This document shows, in pieces, positions 42,701 through 53,733 of a stretch of 64,000 nt of DNA. The stretch comes from Taenia hydatigena. Taxonomy: Eukaryota > Platyhelminthes > Cestoda > Cyclophyllidea > Taeniidae. How positions within the stretch are numbered: position 1 is the first letter of the stretch; the number at the start of each line of letters is the position of its first letter. The stretch covers positions 3,599,543 through 3,663,542 of the forward strand of contig JADWOT020000006.1 in assembly GCA_036345935.2 (NCBI GenBank), given 5' to 3'. A program made the translations under genes and the position numbers. A model generated the notes under the pieces. The model was given only the letters and a program-made list of their open reading frames with translations. It did no database searches and was not told the DNA's origin.

Positions 42701-45700
42701 GAAGGGATCTGTGCTGGGGCATTTAGGTGGAGGGAAATAGGAGCTGCCTTCGCCATACCATCCACCGTTTTGCACGTGACGGAAGCAATTAAGTCGACAA
42801 GGACGCTTTGTCCTATCACGGAAGGAAAAAGCATCAAAACAATAATTCCCATGTGTGCAGAAGAAAGTGGGGCGCATACCTCACAAACAAGCTCTAGTCT
42901 TGATGCGGTTGAGGGACACATGATTTCATTGCATTGCAGCTTTCTTCTTTCCTCCTCTCCTCTGGCTACTATTTTCCACACACTCAGCTTGCTGAAAAAG
43001 TTCTTTGAAGCATTCAACCAAAATATGGCTTAAACATTCAAATGAATTCCTCCACTTAAATCCATCTCCCTTTGCGTTGCACACTCACTTCTTCCTTCCA
43101 TGAACTACAGACCAGCATTATTGATAACGGCAGTATCAACTGCGGGTGGACCGACAGACTCTGTCTGCTAAAAGGTAGTATCAGCATCCATTCAGCTCCC
43201 TCCAAATAACAGAAGCTTTGCAGCGATGACGGCTGAAGCTCTTTGGGAGGAAGTGGTAAAAACACTCAAGCAAATGTAGGTTTGCTATGTTACTGCAGAA
43301 TTTTATCATCTGTCCAGGGCTTTTACACTTCACCTGCCATTAAAGTTTCCAGACTTGAACACTTTTATGAAATAACTACACCGGGAAAAAGCTGCCGTTG
43401 ATATCCAACAAAGTAGTCAAAGTTTATGTCGGTTGTGTGAGGTAATCTTTGATGAATCTTGTGTTTATTGTTACTTGCATTGCAGCTATTGGGTTAAGTA
43501 GGGATAACTCAGACTCATGGAGTGTCTTGCTTTATTGCCAACTTCTTATAATGCCAATGAGCAAGTAAGCAGCAATTTTGTAGGCATCGAGAAACAGTTA
43601 AACAGGCAAAGTAGTACAGTGCATTCACTTGAATGCTTGATGCTTACGTCGATGAAAAAAAATGAGAAGGCCGATTGAGAGGACAGACTTAAACCTACCT
43701 ACGCATGGAGAACTCATTCTTTCTCATTAATGCGTGGGCGAATAGTGGACAGGCATCCACAAATGTCGTCCCCGCTAATTCCTGCCTAAAGACATTCTTT
43801 TTTTCAGCCTGGAAAATCTACGGATCTGGTGGACGACTCGCCTTACATTAACAGTCCTGCCTTTAGGTAAAGAAGCCAGTATTTTGTGAAAAATGAGTAG
43901 GCGCATAGTACTGAAATGGTTAAGAGAGAATAAGCACGGATCCCTGTTTATTCACATTAGGATGAGCACAAAAATTGAGCGCTTAAAGATCGTCTCAAGA
44001 ACTGCAGAGTAGCACTTAAGTAGTCTCTATTGTCAATCGTACAACGAAGTGAAGACCATCAACGCATTCCGGAAGCGGAATCGCTCACGAAACCATCAAA
44101 AGGAATAATCTTACTTTTGTGTTTGGACTGCTTAGCAGGGAGCACAAGTCGCGATTCCTTTACGAAACTTTCTGGAATTGCCTTCTTCATAAGGCAGTGT
44201 CAGATTCATAATAAATCTTGAGGGTAAGACTGGTGGTGATAACTCTGCGTGCAAAAATGTTCGACTTAAATATCCATCATCAAAAGCATCTGTGATTGAC
44301 GAATGTTGATAAGGTCTTACATGGCGTTTGCCCTCTATTTTAATGACTGGGATTAGTGAAGGTTTGTTGTTCGGTTGATTTACTCCTCGCACTTGATAAT
44401 AAGTTCCCATTAATTTATCTGTAAGAAATAGGCAGTTTAAGTGCCGTATTACAGTGCCTGTGATGCAATTTCCATTTCAAACGACTTTAAAGCATGTGAA
44501 TCTCTCTGGGAATAAAGCCTGTAAAAGCTAACCACCATGATCTCTATCACGATCCTGAAACAGTCATCGACTTCACTGACAGTCCGGTCCTTCTTTGAGA
44601 TCACAGAGGCGATTGGACGGAGTTTAGTTTGGCATCATTAGTTGCTGTAGGCTTAAAAGAAACTTCGATTACTTCAGGGACGTTGAATGACAGCTTGAAG
44701 AGGGGCCCTGTACAGGACCCAATGTAAGAGCTCCTCAACCAATGGGTATAAAATGCAGCTTTATATTTTAAAGGGCAGGTAAACGACGGTGGAGAACATA
44801 AGTGCAACTCCTGCTAGAACAAATAGAAAGTTGAAAAATGGATGCGAAATAGTGAGCGTAGACGGTTCTTACCTTTCATCCTCATCCCTCCTTTCACTCT
44901 CACAATGAGAAGATTGGTTGCTTCTAGACATTTTTATCATAAGCTAGGACAAGAGCGTCTCGGGCTCAGGGGAGCGACTACGTTGGTCCACAACCAGATT
45001 TAAAAAATTGTCCTCCCTCCTCTCGCTCACAAGCACATTTAAAGGATACGAGTATTACAGTGAGTGTGATTCGATTAATAACCTGTCCCATGTCTGAGAG
45101 GTGCACCATCTCCTCGAATTTGAGTTATTGAGGGAAGCACAATCTAAACTTCGAGTTTTTCTGGTACATCTTCCTGGATTTTAAAGCATCCCATTTCAGT
45201 GACATTGTCTGCCCATATTAGATCCATTTGCGATTTCTTATTTGTTTGCATGGCTTTCAGCATGAAAAAATGATGGAAGAAAATTGGTAAAGTTAAAATT
45301 ATTACCCGGATGAATAAATCATCTTTCATGGCTAAAGTTGATTTTCTTATTACTTTGTTTGAGTCAATTTTGGCATTGACAAGTTCGACTTTAGTGTTTA
45401 GCACGGACACTTGCCCATAGTATGCTACAGAGAATCCCGTATGAAGGGAGAACAGCCAACTTATTCCTACCTCTGCGTCTCAATCCATAAATCCAGAGGA
45501 GGCCTACGTGCCTCAGGCGGAGAAAAAGTGATCCTCCTAGCTGTCAAAACTTAGAAACGGGAATTTCTTAGCACAGGATGAGGGTAAGTAGACGTGAAAC
45601 GATCAGCTAATTAAAATTTTGCCGTAAAGCAATGCTTCTTTTGTTGGATGGTAAGTTTTCCCATTGAAATAAATCACAACTGGAAATCCTTCAGAGACGT

Positions 45701-46239
45701 GAAATCAGCGCTTTGCAGGCATGAATATGAGACTAAAGTCGTGTGGCTCACTTGCATCCCAAGTACTTGAGCTACACTGCACGAAAATCCGGCATTTGGT
45801 GTCCCTTTCTCCTGAATGGGAGATTGGTGGATGCTTCGATAGACCGCACTGTAAGATATAAATATATGGTAAAGTCAATTTATACCTCATAAGCGGAATT
45901 GCTTAATAAGGGTTTTCTGCATATAGTTAAGCAAGCTTTAAGGGCGACTTAATTGTGATTAATAAAAAATGAACCTTGAGCTTGTTTTACTTGACGGTGG
46001 TAGTGTATTATTTAACGACAAAAAAGTGGACTCGGTTGGCGACATGGCATTAACCTAAAAAAATGCTTGCAAAACATTGACATTTGGTGGACTCTCAACC
46101 ACTTGGCTCTTAATTTAAACCCTCTTATGGTAAGTAAGCAAAGAAACACGCCGCTCACAATGCCACTTAGAAAAGTATCTCACCCCACCACTCGGCCAGA
46201 ATATTTCTAGCCACTATTTATTAGTCCACCCTCTTCTAT
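33721..46239. other. Long non-coding stretch, no gene recognised
   Basis: This is the longest tract without anything I can name. The longest open frames are 116 codons (42667-43017, minus), 111 codons (41073-41408, minus), 98 codons (42581-42877, minus) and 96 codons (34490-34780, plus). Several overlap other frames of similar length, and none shows a known motif. It could be intergenic or part of a large intron. Some of it may continue the old inverted repeat beyond 46240, but I could not align that by eye. Confidence 0.4.
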
Positions 46240-49040
46240 TCACTCTAATCCGCTCCCATCTGTAAAGAGAAGCAGACTAATGAGATAGAATGCATTGCAA
46301 AGCTCTACAGTCTTCACACTTTTCCAGTTCTTTTCCTTATTTTACTCATTGAGGAAAGAGAGTCTTAAGCCATGGAGTGAATAGGGTCTAATTACTTTAT
46401 TTTTGTTGCTCACTCATTTTTTTATTGTTTTGCCCTACAAAGAAGCTTTATTATCGAACGCACTAGGAGAGTCAAAATCACTATGCATAGGTCTCAACTG
46501 CAGCTTGTTAAATTTCGCTGTCATCAGAAAGGGGTACATGCTTCCTTCTTCCTTTTAACCTATCTATCTTGACTTAAGCGAATCCCTGAGTTACACATTC
46601 AAGGTGACGAAACCGGCACCAAAAGGCGCTTTTGGTGTTTTTACTTAAACTTCGACATCAACTTTACTTCACTTCCAATTTGTGAGGGACATAGAAAGGG
46701 TGGAAAGAAGTAGTAGGAGATACCAAATTATCATCACCCCATCTTTAACTCATCCTCCTTACTCCACACATTCTTCTCATTTTCTTTAATTTCGACAATT
46801 CCTTGATTAATTTCAAGCCAGAATAGAAAAAATACATCAGGATAGGATGGACAGAACAGACACCTAAAAAAGAAAAAAAGTGAGGACCGTAGGTGGCTTA
46901 ATTGTGTTATTTGCCTCCAGTAATAAACAGTCGCATGAGGAAATAATGTTCGCCATAACTTGTCGATTGCAAGAGTGATTGGATGGGTGTTCCATATCTA
47001 CCCCTACCTACTTTGTTGGTTATAATGCCTCCTCCAAAGAAGGAAGTCACTACACTCAGAAATTGATGCCCACTTCAACGCTGATTTCGCTGTCTTAGCA
47101 ACAACTTACTGGGACAAAGCAGTATAGGTCAGTAAATGGCCATCGACTAGACGATATTGAAGTGTCGGCAGAACCGAGAAGTCGGTAAGTTAGAGTAGCA
47201 ATCGTAAAGTAGATTAAGTCACATGGTTTGATTGGTGTATTCTAGTTTATACCGTTTTGCTGCGGCATTATGTAAAGCTAAGGCCCTGTATTGAATTCAA
47301 AAGCCATTGTTTGCTTGCCCCATAATCATCTATCATTGTCTGGTCATCCGTCCCTCTGTCTGCATTTATGTATGTCTGGTGTTTAAAGTGGGCCAACCAC
47401 GCCAAAGTTGTTAGTACTGCTAAAAGATTATATCTCTTGTAGGGCGTAGAACAATATTACAAGAATAGCAGGACTAGCTATAGGTCATTCTTGCATGATG
47501 AGTTCCATTCCAGAGAGTAGATTGGGAGTTACCTAGTTGATTTGTCAGTCATAAAAATAAGTCAAACTGGCTGCAAAGGGTTGTCTACCTCTCCAATTTC
47601 GTCTGTAGTCGACACCATCAAAGATCATTTGTAAATAGAGTTTGTGGAGGCATTGTATCATATTGACTGTCACAGGATTTCAATCATGCTTCAAGAAAAA
47701 ATTACTTTTGCGTGACAAAACCACCTTTCTGTGGTCTGGATAGCGATGGGTCTCTCAATGAAGCGATTTATCTTTGATCACTTTCGTCCGCACACAATCT
47801 ACTAGGCTGCTTGCTCATCTTAATCGTGTTGGCTTTGATAAAGCGATCGTTGACGTTTAGAAAAGTGTCCTTCATTTTAGCATTAACTTTCAAACCATAT
47901 GTGCTGCTATTCTCTATGTAGAAAAAACGTAGTGCATACAACCAAATGGAGGGGAAAACAGGTGACATTACGCTTCCTTCGCCTACTAGTTCCAAGAGAC
48001 TCATAACTGTAGTTGTCTTGTCCTAATGTTGTAAATCAACATTCACAACCCAGCAGTGTGGCCACATCCGGCCAATGGCTGCCTCGCAATGCATCGTGAC
48101 ATAAAACACAAGTAGTAGAACTTCTGAGCATCCGAGCGTGGAAAAATCCCTTAAGCCAGACGTGCTATACTTTGAAATCAGAGAAAGCCACACTCTCTAT
48201 TAACAGATAAATTTGTGCTGAGGTGGTGTGTTCACTAATGAAATTACAAGCAATCAGAAGAGTCGCCACGAAATCAACAAAGCCTGGTCCATACTTCGAG
48301 ACTGGTAATTCGTAAATTGTAACTAGATACCTGAAACCATGAACTTGAGAGTCCGTTTGCCCTAAATAGCTGCACTGTATACACACGGCATGTTTGTGTG
48401 TTACAGCTAACTCGTCTCACCTAGCAAATACGTCTGGCGCAAATGAGCAAAATTTGCGGAAATTTCTCCTTAAAAAATTCCATTAGATGTAATTTCACAA
48501 TAACGAGAGAATACCCAACATCCACAAATGCTATTCGATGTGAATTGTTTTTCGCGAGCATCAACTGCATTCGTCACATAAAATCACCTGTCAAGCATCC
48601 AAATGCGTATAAGTGTTAGGAACCGATCAGATCAGGCCAACGAAAACGTCTTTCTATTGTCAGGCTATTTACCATTCATCGTTTTCATCAAACCTTGTCA
48701 ATTTATCTTTCAGGATTTAAGCGGCCTTTACTACACAAGCACACATTGTGCAAGATCTCAATTAACGCGTAAGCCTTACACAAATAGCTTATTTTCCTTT
48801 CCAATACTGCATGCCAGTTAAAAAGACTGAAAAATTGAAGCATACATTAGTCTCTTTGGTAAGGTGATTTTACTGCTTTTCCCCTCCTATTTTTTCTTCT
48901 ACTTAATAAGGGCTTCCGACCCATCACTATACGATTTGAAATTCCAGACTGGCCTAGGTAGGGTTGGAAAACTCAAAGCCCTACTTCATTCCAAAAGACG
49001 AAGATCAATTCAAAATTCAGTCAACCGCTTCAATCGACAC
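46240..49040 (+). repeat. Outer, diverged left arm of the old inverted repeat (repeat unit C)
   Basis: Reverse-complemented, this region aligns with 57345-60690. The clearest pairs are 47050-47095 with 59885-59930 (TCAATTTCTGAGTG against TTAATTTCTGAGTG), 46905-46970 with 60035-60105 (GGCGAACATTATTT against GGCCAACATGATTT), 46690-46770 with 60240-60310, and 46245-46385 with 60545-60690. In direct orientation, 47150-49040 also matches 7370-8385 and 17580-18740, so this is unit C of the low-copy repeat. It joins the near-identical arm at 49041 without a break in the repeat match, and the unit continues into the arm to about 49460. Confidence 0.65.
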
Positions 49041-49984
49041 CTAATGAAACAGTAGATTAGTTAATATCAGGGGAGATACTTGCATCCTCCAGCCTAAGTA
49101 TGGCAGCCGTGCAGTGCATCTGCTCCCCCACCAATTAAAACAGCCTGCAATAATACACAAGCCTCATCAGTCGATCCTCAGAACGCTAGAAATTAGGCAT
49201 CACAGGTCCATATAATTGACCGCCACATAGGAACTAATCCACACCCATGTAAGTGCATAAATGAACACTAAAAATACGCCACACACCCAATCAAAGTCAT
49301 GAGTGGTTGATGCCATGGGGGTAATAATCAACTGCGAAGTCTTGATTTGAGATAATTGCGTTCACTGTGTTAGTGGGTGGCTTTGGAATCAACATTAAGT
49401 GAGCTTCGATGCATCCAACTTACAGCCTGTCATTCACAGCGGGTGTCATTCTGAAGTAAATGAACCCTCGTATCCCCCAATCAAAAGGAGAATTGAACTC
49501 GTAGTATCTGGAATTATATATGCAATCAAAAATCTTGCCTAACACTCCTGTTGGCGACCTCACTCAGCGGCATAAGAGTGCCATCGAATTGCCTGTCGAT
49601 GAACTGGCAACACACAAGGCAACATTCAGAGTAGCGTAAACATAGGTGACACTCATTACAGGACTAGCATAAAAGCAAACATCTAAAATCAATCCACATG
49701 CTCACACCTCGAGTTTTGGTGTTTATTCCTCCAAAATTTTTCCGATCTTTGGTTTGAGAGCCTCGAACATATTGAAGCACATCTAGCCCCACTCAGATAA
49801 TAATACGAAGGCGAACAGTGAATGGCTTAATTAAATGCCGATTGACTGCATATGTAACAGTTACGCTTCACGAAAAACAAGGAAATGCGGCAAATAACGG
49901 TCATGTGTGGGAGGAGTGAGAGCTGCTATAAGTTGATGACATTGCCCTCACAGTCCCGTTGATGCTTAAACAGCAACCACTTAC

Positions 49985-50188
49985 CAAACTCGCCAAACTC
50001 AACGATGTCATAACCGACTGAACAGCAGCGTCAGCAGTGCCTGCCTTGGCCGAAGGACACTCATAAGGCGAGAATCCATCCACATCAAACCGCTCCATAC
50101 TACACAGTTCCCATTTGCCTGTTGCAACAGGAAACTGCTGCGAGGCACATTGAACAACTCTACGTTTCGAATCGTCAAACCGCCCCAT
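49985..50188 (-). CDS. Candidate first coding exon of an unidentified gene (left-arm copy)
   Basis: This is the mirror image of 56197-56400 in the right arm. On the minus strand an ATG at 50186-50188, preceded immediately by an in-frame TAA and lying in a favourable A-at-minus-3, G-at-plus-4 context, opens a frame of 68 codons. The frame runs to a strong splice-donor-like GTAAGT starting at 49984. I do not recognise the peptide (it begins MGRFDDSKRR). A second open frame of 70 codons overlaps it at 50008-50220, so the reading frame is uncertain and the exon may not be real. It lies downstream of the GTPase gene on the same strand. Confidence 0.3.
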
Positions 50189-51058
50189 TTATTCCATTCA
50201 CGTAAGTCACGTCTACTCATCTACTATTGCACATTGATGGCTGTTAAACCACCACCCGTCCTGTTCCCATGCAACACAGACGTGACAGATTGTGTGATCC
50301 TTTGTAGTCGCCAATTAACAGAGTCGACAACGACGCGAACTCGAGTGCAAGTGTCACGCAATGCATTACCACATTACCACTTCAGCAGTGCTCAATGAGG
50401 GCATAAACACTTGCATTAGACCAATCTCCGAATGCGTCCCTTTCGTTCTTTCCCGTCTCATGATGGCCAAATTACTGCATCTGGTATGTAGTGTGCAATT
50501 CGACTTACCCTCACATCTATACAAGTAAGGTTTGCTGTTTCGTGCTCTCACTTCAACTGGAATGCGAGGAAGACAAGCTGCCTCCTTCTAATCAAAACAA
50601 ATGGGCGAATAGCTTGCACCTCCTTCACTGACCGAGTGTAGTGTGGTGTGTATTGCACACTCATTCAGCGTGACGGTAAGAACGAACCCATAAGGCGTGT
50701 AGGAAGAGGAGGGGAGAAGAAGTGTTCCTACATGCAACACGTAATTTGATGCATTATGAACTGCCACCTCTCCTCCCTGCTAGTAAGCAGTCAAGGTACA
50801 GCAAAACAGAACATGCACATAATGCTGGGGTGATAAACTGGAAACATCACCATAGAGACACTTAGTTAAACCAAACATACACCCTCCTCCTCACTGTGCA
50901 TTACCGCCTCCTTCCTCACTCCCTACATCCCTCCCAGCATACGCTCCTTCACTGCTTCCTCCGACAGAGTAGCCGACCACGCTGTACTTCATCTACATCA
51001 CACTGAATAAGAGAGTTAGTGGGAGACGGTTCAGTTGCCCTCGTAATGAGCATGCTCC

Positions 51059-51064
51059 TTTATT
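51059..51064 (-). terminator. Polyadenylation signal AATAAA of the left GTPase gene
   Basis: On the minus strand AATAAA lies 57 bases after the TGA stop of the GTPase frame. It is mirrored exactly at 55321-55326. Its closeness to the stop suggests a very short 3' UTR. Confidence 0.6.
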
Positions 51065-51121
51065 GCAATGTACATACGTGATGTTATTTGACAGGTGAGG
51101 TGAAGAGAGGAGGAGAGTGAC

Positions 51122-52651
51122 TCAAAGGATGCGACACTGATTCCTCTGCCACACCGCCTGTGCCGTCTGAGCTGTAGAGAGCTTTTGGCTACACTGTCGA
51201 TACTGTACAAATCGTAGCACCTCCCTGAGAATGGCCAGCGTGTTGAAGTTGTAGAGGGCCGAGCACTCCACCAGCACACACCCCTTCCAGTGCTTCTTCA
51301 CCAACAGTGCCACGTCGCGACGAAATGCCATCTTGTGGCTGAGACCAACTGATGTGTGATTGTGTGGCAGAAGGGAGATGTGTGATGGACACGAGGAGTA
51401 AATACCATCTCCCAAATTAGCCCAACCTTCCAAGTGGTTCTTCGAGAATACCCGACCGTTGTACCTTCCCAGTCGCTGCAGCGAGAGTGGGGTTGCTGTC
51501 AAGGGATGGTGAGGTGTGCCGGTGCTACTTGAAGTCTTGAGCAAATCAATTTTGTTTGCCACTATCACCATGGGTACATCCATATTCGCGGCAAGTATTT
51601 GTTCGCGCAACAGCTTCATGTATTGGAAGGAGAGTTCACAGGTGATATCGAAGACAAGGATGAAGAAGTCAGCCACGTGGAGACCCCAACCACGAAAATC
51701 TGTCCATGCGTCGAGTGTGGAGAGAGGAAAGTTCTGCAACATCATGGGACAGTCGATGAGTCGGAAATTGAACACCTGATAGTTGAAAACTACCATAGGA
51801 TAGTAGTAGGTAGGTGTTCGTGTGGACGAGGCAGTGAATCCAGTGGGACCGGCCTGCACGAGACTGTTGAGGAGACTTGTCTTGCCACATCTTCTAAATC
51901 CCAACACCGGAATATTAATAATGGCACTCTCGAAGGGATTCCTTGGCAAATCTAGAGGGGGCATATCCAATCCCGGTTCCTCACTCGACTCACAGTGTGT
52001 CTCAGTGCCCACATTCGTTGGTCTGACTGAGCGAGTCCTAACACCGGAAGGTGTTAAGGGGGTAGATTGCAGTGGGGCAAGTCGGAAAGCGGATAAATTG
52101 CTCTTCACATAAGACAAATCCAAACGCGATTTCGGTTGCGTTTTCGACAATTCCACTGTCTCCTGTTTTGGTGGCTCCTTTGATCCTCCTCCTTCTCCGC
52201 CCCCTCCCTCCATAATGCCCGACCTGCCACAGGTCGCCGTCTTGGTCCACGCCCTCACGTTAGCGATCCAGGAAGCATTCTCCCTCGATTTGGGTTTCGC
52301 CGGCCTTGGTGTTGTCTCACTCACAATCCAGCTGGCAAGTCTGGCTGTTCCATCGTCCGACAGATGTCTTGCAGTGAGTATGGGATCAGAAGCTGCCATT
52401 TCAACCATAGCATTGAGATTGGCGGCATGGCGAAACGCACACAACAACTTGAACCGAGATTCTCGCTTCTCCACTTCTCGTGTCGTGTTGCGCCCACGAT
52501 CCTTCCTCTTGATCACCCGACGTACGTGGCGTCCTCCCTGCTTCTCACTTACGGGATCATAGAAGACATTGTTTTCAATTCGGAAGTAGAGCTTTTTAGG
52601 CGTGGAAGACGCACGCTTACCGCCCTGTGCTGTCTTGAGGGAGCTCTGCAC
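51122..52651 (-). CDS. RASL10-like Ras-family small GTPase, left copy
   Basis: The 509-codon open frame encodes a Ras-like GTP-binding protein closest, by motif order, to the RASL10 subfamily. Residues 251-258 (GFRRCGKT) form the P-loop. Residues 276-285 (STRTPTYYYP) look like switch I. D300-C-P-M303 stands where DxxG is usual. Residues 366-369 are NKID and 462-466 are ECSAL (G5). The last four residues, CRIL, form a CaaX prenylation box, suggesting membrane attachment. About 245 residues precede the domain, with a Gly/Glu run at 149-156, and about 65 extra residues lie between NKID and ECSAL. The annotated 5' end is a GTG. The first in-frame ATG is codon 82 (52406-52408), and an in-frame stop lies upstream at 52742-52744, so an upstream exon or a later start is likely. 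It differs from the right copy only at residue 54 (Arg here, Cys there). Confidence 0.8.
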   Translation of the reverse strand: MQSSLKTAQGGKRASSTPKKLYFRIENNVFYDPVSEKQGGRHVRRVIKRKDRGRNTTREVEKRESRFKLLCAFRHAANLNAMVEMAASDPILTARHLSDDGTARLASWIVSETTPRPAKPKSRENASWIANVRAWTKTATCGRSGIMEGGGGEGGGSKEPPKQETVELSKTQPKSRLDLSYVKSNLSAFRLAPLQSTPLTPSGVRTRSVRPTNVGTETHCESSEEPGLDMPPLDLPRNPFESAIINIPVLGFRRCGKTSLLNSLVQAGPTGFTASSTRTPTYYYPMVVFNYQVFNFRLIDCPMMLQNFPLSTLDAWTDFRGWGLHVADFFILVFDITCELSFQYMKLLREQILAANMDVPMVIVANKIDLLKTSSSTGTPHHPLTATPLSLQRLGRYNGRVFSKNHLEGWANLGDGIYSSCPSHISLLPHNHTSVGLSHKMAFRRDVALLVKKHWKGCVLVECSALYNFNTLAILREVLRFVQYRQCSQKLSTAQTAQAVWQRNQCRIL

Positions 52652-52805
52652 ACCACCTGCCTCGCACAGGTTGCTAGCGCGGTCGCCACCGTGGGAGGAA
52701 ATCTTGCGTGTTTATGGGATACCCTCACTGTTGCTCCTACACTACACGGTCCAGCCCAGTCGCGTCTTATCACTGGGCGATCAGCGAAAGGATGCGGTTG
52801 CAGCT

Positions 52806-52850
52806 CTCGCGCGCGCACATCCATATGAGGTGAGCGCGCGCACACACAAC
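52806..52850. promoter_or_regulatory. Alternating purine-pyrimidine tracts in the 5' region, left copy
   Basis: Two runs of CG/CA dinucleotides flank a CATATG-containing centre and are roughly inverted relative to each other. Such alternating runs can adopt Z-DNA. They lie about 155 bases upstream of the open frame, in the 5' region of the gene copy, and are mirrored at 53535-53579. A regulatory role is inference only. Confidence 0.35.
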
Positions 52851-52953
52851 CGGGTGCATGCGTCAACCAACTTGCAGGCGGCTGTGGCTTTCCAATTGGT
52901 AGGAAGCATTCGAGACAAGCATCAACCAATCCTTGCATTATACATTCAAAAAT

Positions 52954-53430
52954 GAAACAAATAATGCAATAACTTTTTATCAAATTTAGGCGATCTCTAC
53001 CTGACTCTACCGCTTTTAATGCATTTAATGTCATTGCTCGTTAGTGAAAAATCCTATCGCAATTATTTTTATTTATGTTTTTTTATATCTGTGCCACAGG
53101 ATAGTATGAAATCGGTTGCATTCCACTATTGGACTTTAAGCAATGGAGCAGAAGAGCTATATCGTAAATTCACTGATAAGCGAGGAAGAATGCCATTTTG
53201 ATCTTTCCCTTTTCATTTCATAATAAGCGGATATTACCTACAATTAGTGCAAGTAAATATGCACAATTTTTCGGGATTCTTACCGACCTATCGGCGAATG
53301 TTTTTGTAATTTGCACTTTAAAAATCGGAAAATTCTCGTTAGAGGATTCCATATTTCATAAAAAAGAGCATCAAGATGCCGCACAAGCGATAGCACGGTA
53401 ATTTGATGCAGAATGCAAAGATTCCACTCA
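52954..53430. other. Non-duplicated spacer at the palindrome centre
   Basis: This 477-bp AT-richer stretch is present once, between the divergently oriented gene copies. On the plus strand a long T-rich tract followed by CACAG at 53095-53099 is a strong splice-acceptor-like signal. The frame after it runs through an ATG at 53106 to TGA at 53199-53201 (MKSVAFHYW...). A second frame, overlapping that stop by four bases, runs 53198-53401 and ends in KEHQDAAQAIAR. Neither peptide is recognised. On the minus strand an ATG at 53032-53034 opens a 161-codon frame running into the left arm. The spacer may hold promoter or first-exon sequence for one gene copy; because it is single-copy and asymmetric, the two genes cannot share identical upstream sequence. 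Confidence 0.5.
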
Positions 53431-53534
53431 ATTTTTGAATGTATAATGCAAGGATTGGTTGATGCTTGTCTCGAATGCTTCCTACCAATTGGAAAGCCAC
53501 AGCCGCCTGCAAGTTGGTTGACGCATGCACCCCG

Positions 53535-53579
53535 GTTGTGTGTGCGCGCGCTCACCTCATATGGATGTGCGCGCGCGAG
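53535..53579. promoter_or_regulatory. Alternating purine-pyrimidine tracts in the 5' region, right copy
   Basis: This is the mirror of 52806-52850: a TG/CG run, a CATATG centre, then a second GC run. It has Z-DNA-forming potential close to the presumed 5' end of the right gene copy. The single-base difference between the arms lies right beside it, at 53530-53533. Confidence 0.35.
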
Positions 53580-53733
53580 AGCTGCAACCGCATCCTTTCG
53601 CTGATCGCCCAGTGATAAGACGCGACTGGGCTGGACCGTGTAGTGTAGGAGCAACAGTGAGGGTATCCCACAAACACGCAAGATTTCCTCCCACGGTGGC
53701 GACCGCGCTAGCAACCTGTGCGAGGCAGGTGGT

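Larger units (their letters stand above)
49041..52953 (+). repeat. Left arm of a near-perfect 3.9-kb palindrome
   Basis: This is the reverse complement of 53431-57344. I compared the two arms along their length. The differences seen are substitutions at 50254, 50603, 50730, 52492 and 52714 and one G fewer in the run at 52852-52854. The arm carries the GTPase gene, its polyadenylation signal and a candidate second exon. It is visibly richer in G and C than the surrounding sequence. The outer end falls at 49041 inside repeat unit C, and the inner end at 52953 abuts the spacer. Either recent inverted duplication or gene conversion explains it, unless the assembly has folded one locus back on itself. 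Confidence 0.9.

Noticed and set aside
42667..43017. 116-codon minus-strand frame, one of the longest outside the palindrome
   Set aside because: Frames of 98 codons (minus) and 87 codons (plus) overlap it in other phases, no motif is recognisable, and this length is expected by chance in a 64-kb window.
45144..45410. 88-codon minus-strand frame with a hydrophobic centre
   Set aside because: It starts at a non-ATG codon and shows no family resemblance; the hydrophobic stretch comes from AT-rich sequence.
52364..52828. Antisense frames of 96-154 codons inside the GTPase gene (both arms), including one of 118 codons at 51599-51955
   Set aside because: They lie opposite or overlap the recognised coding frame, and their identity in both arms only reflects arm identity.
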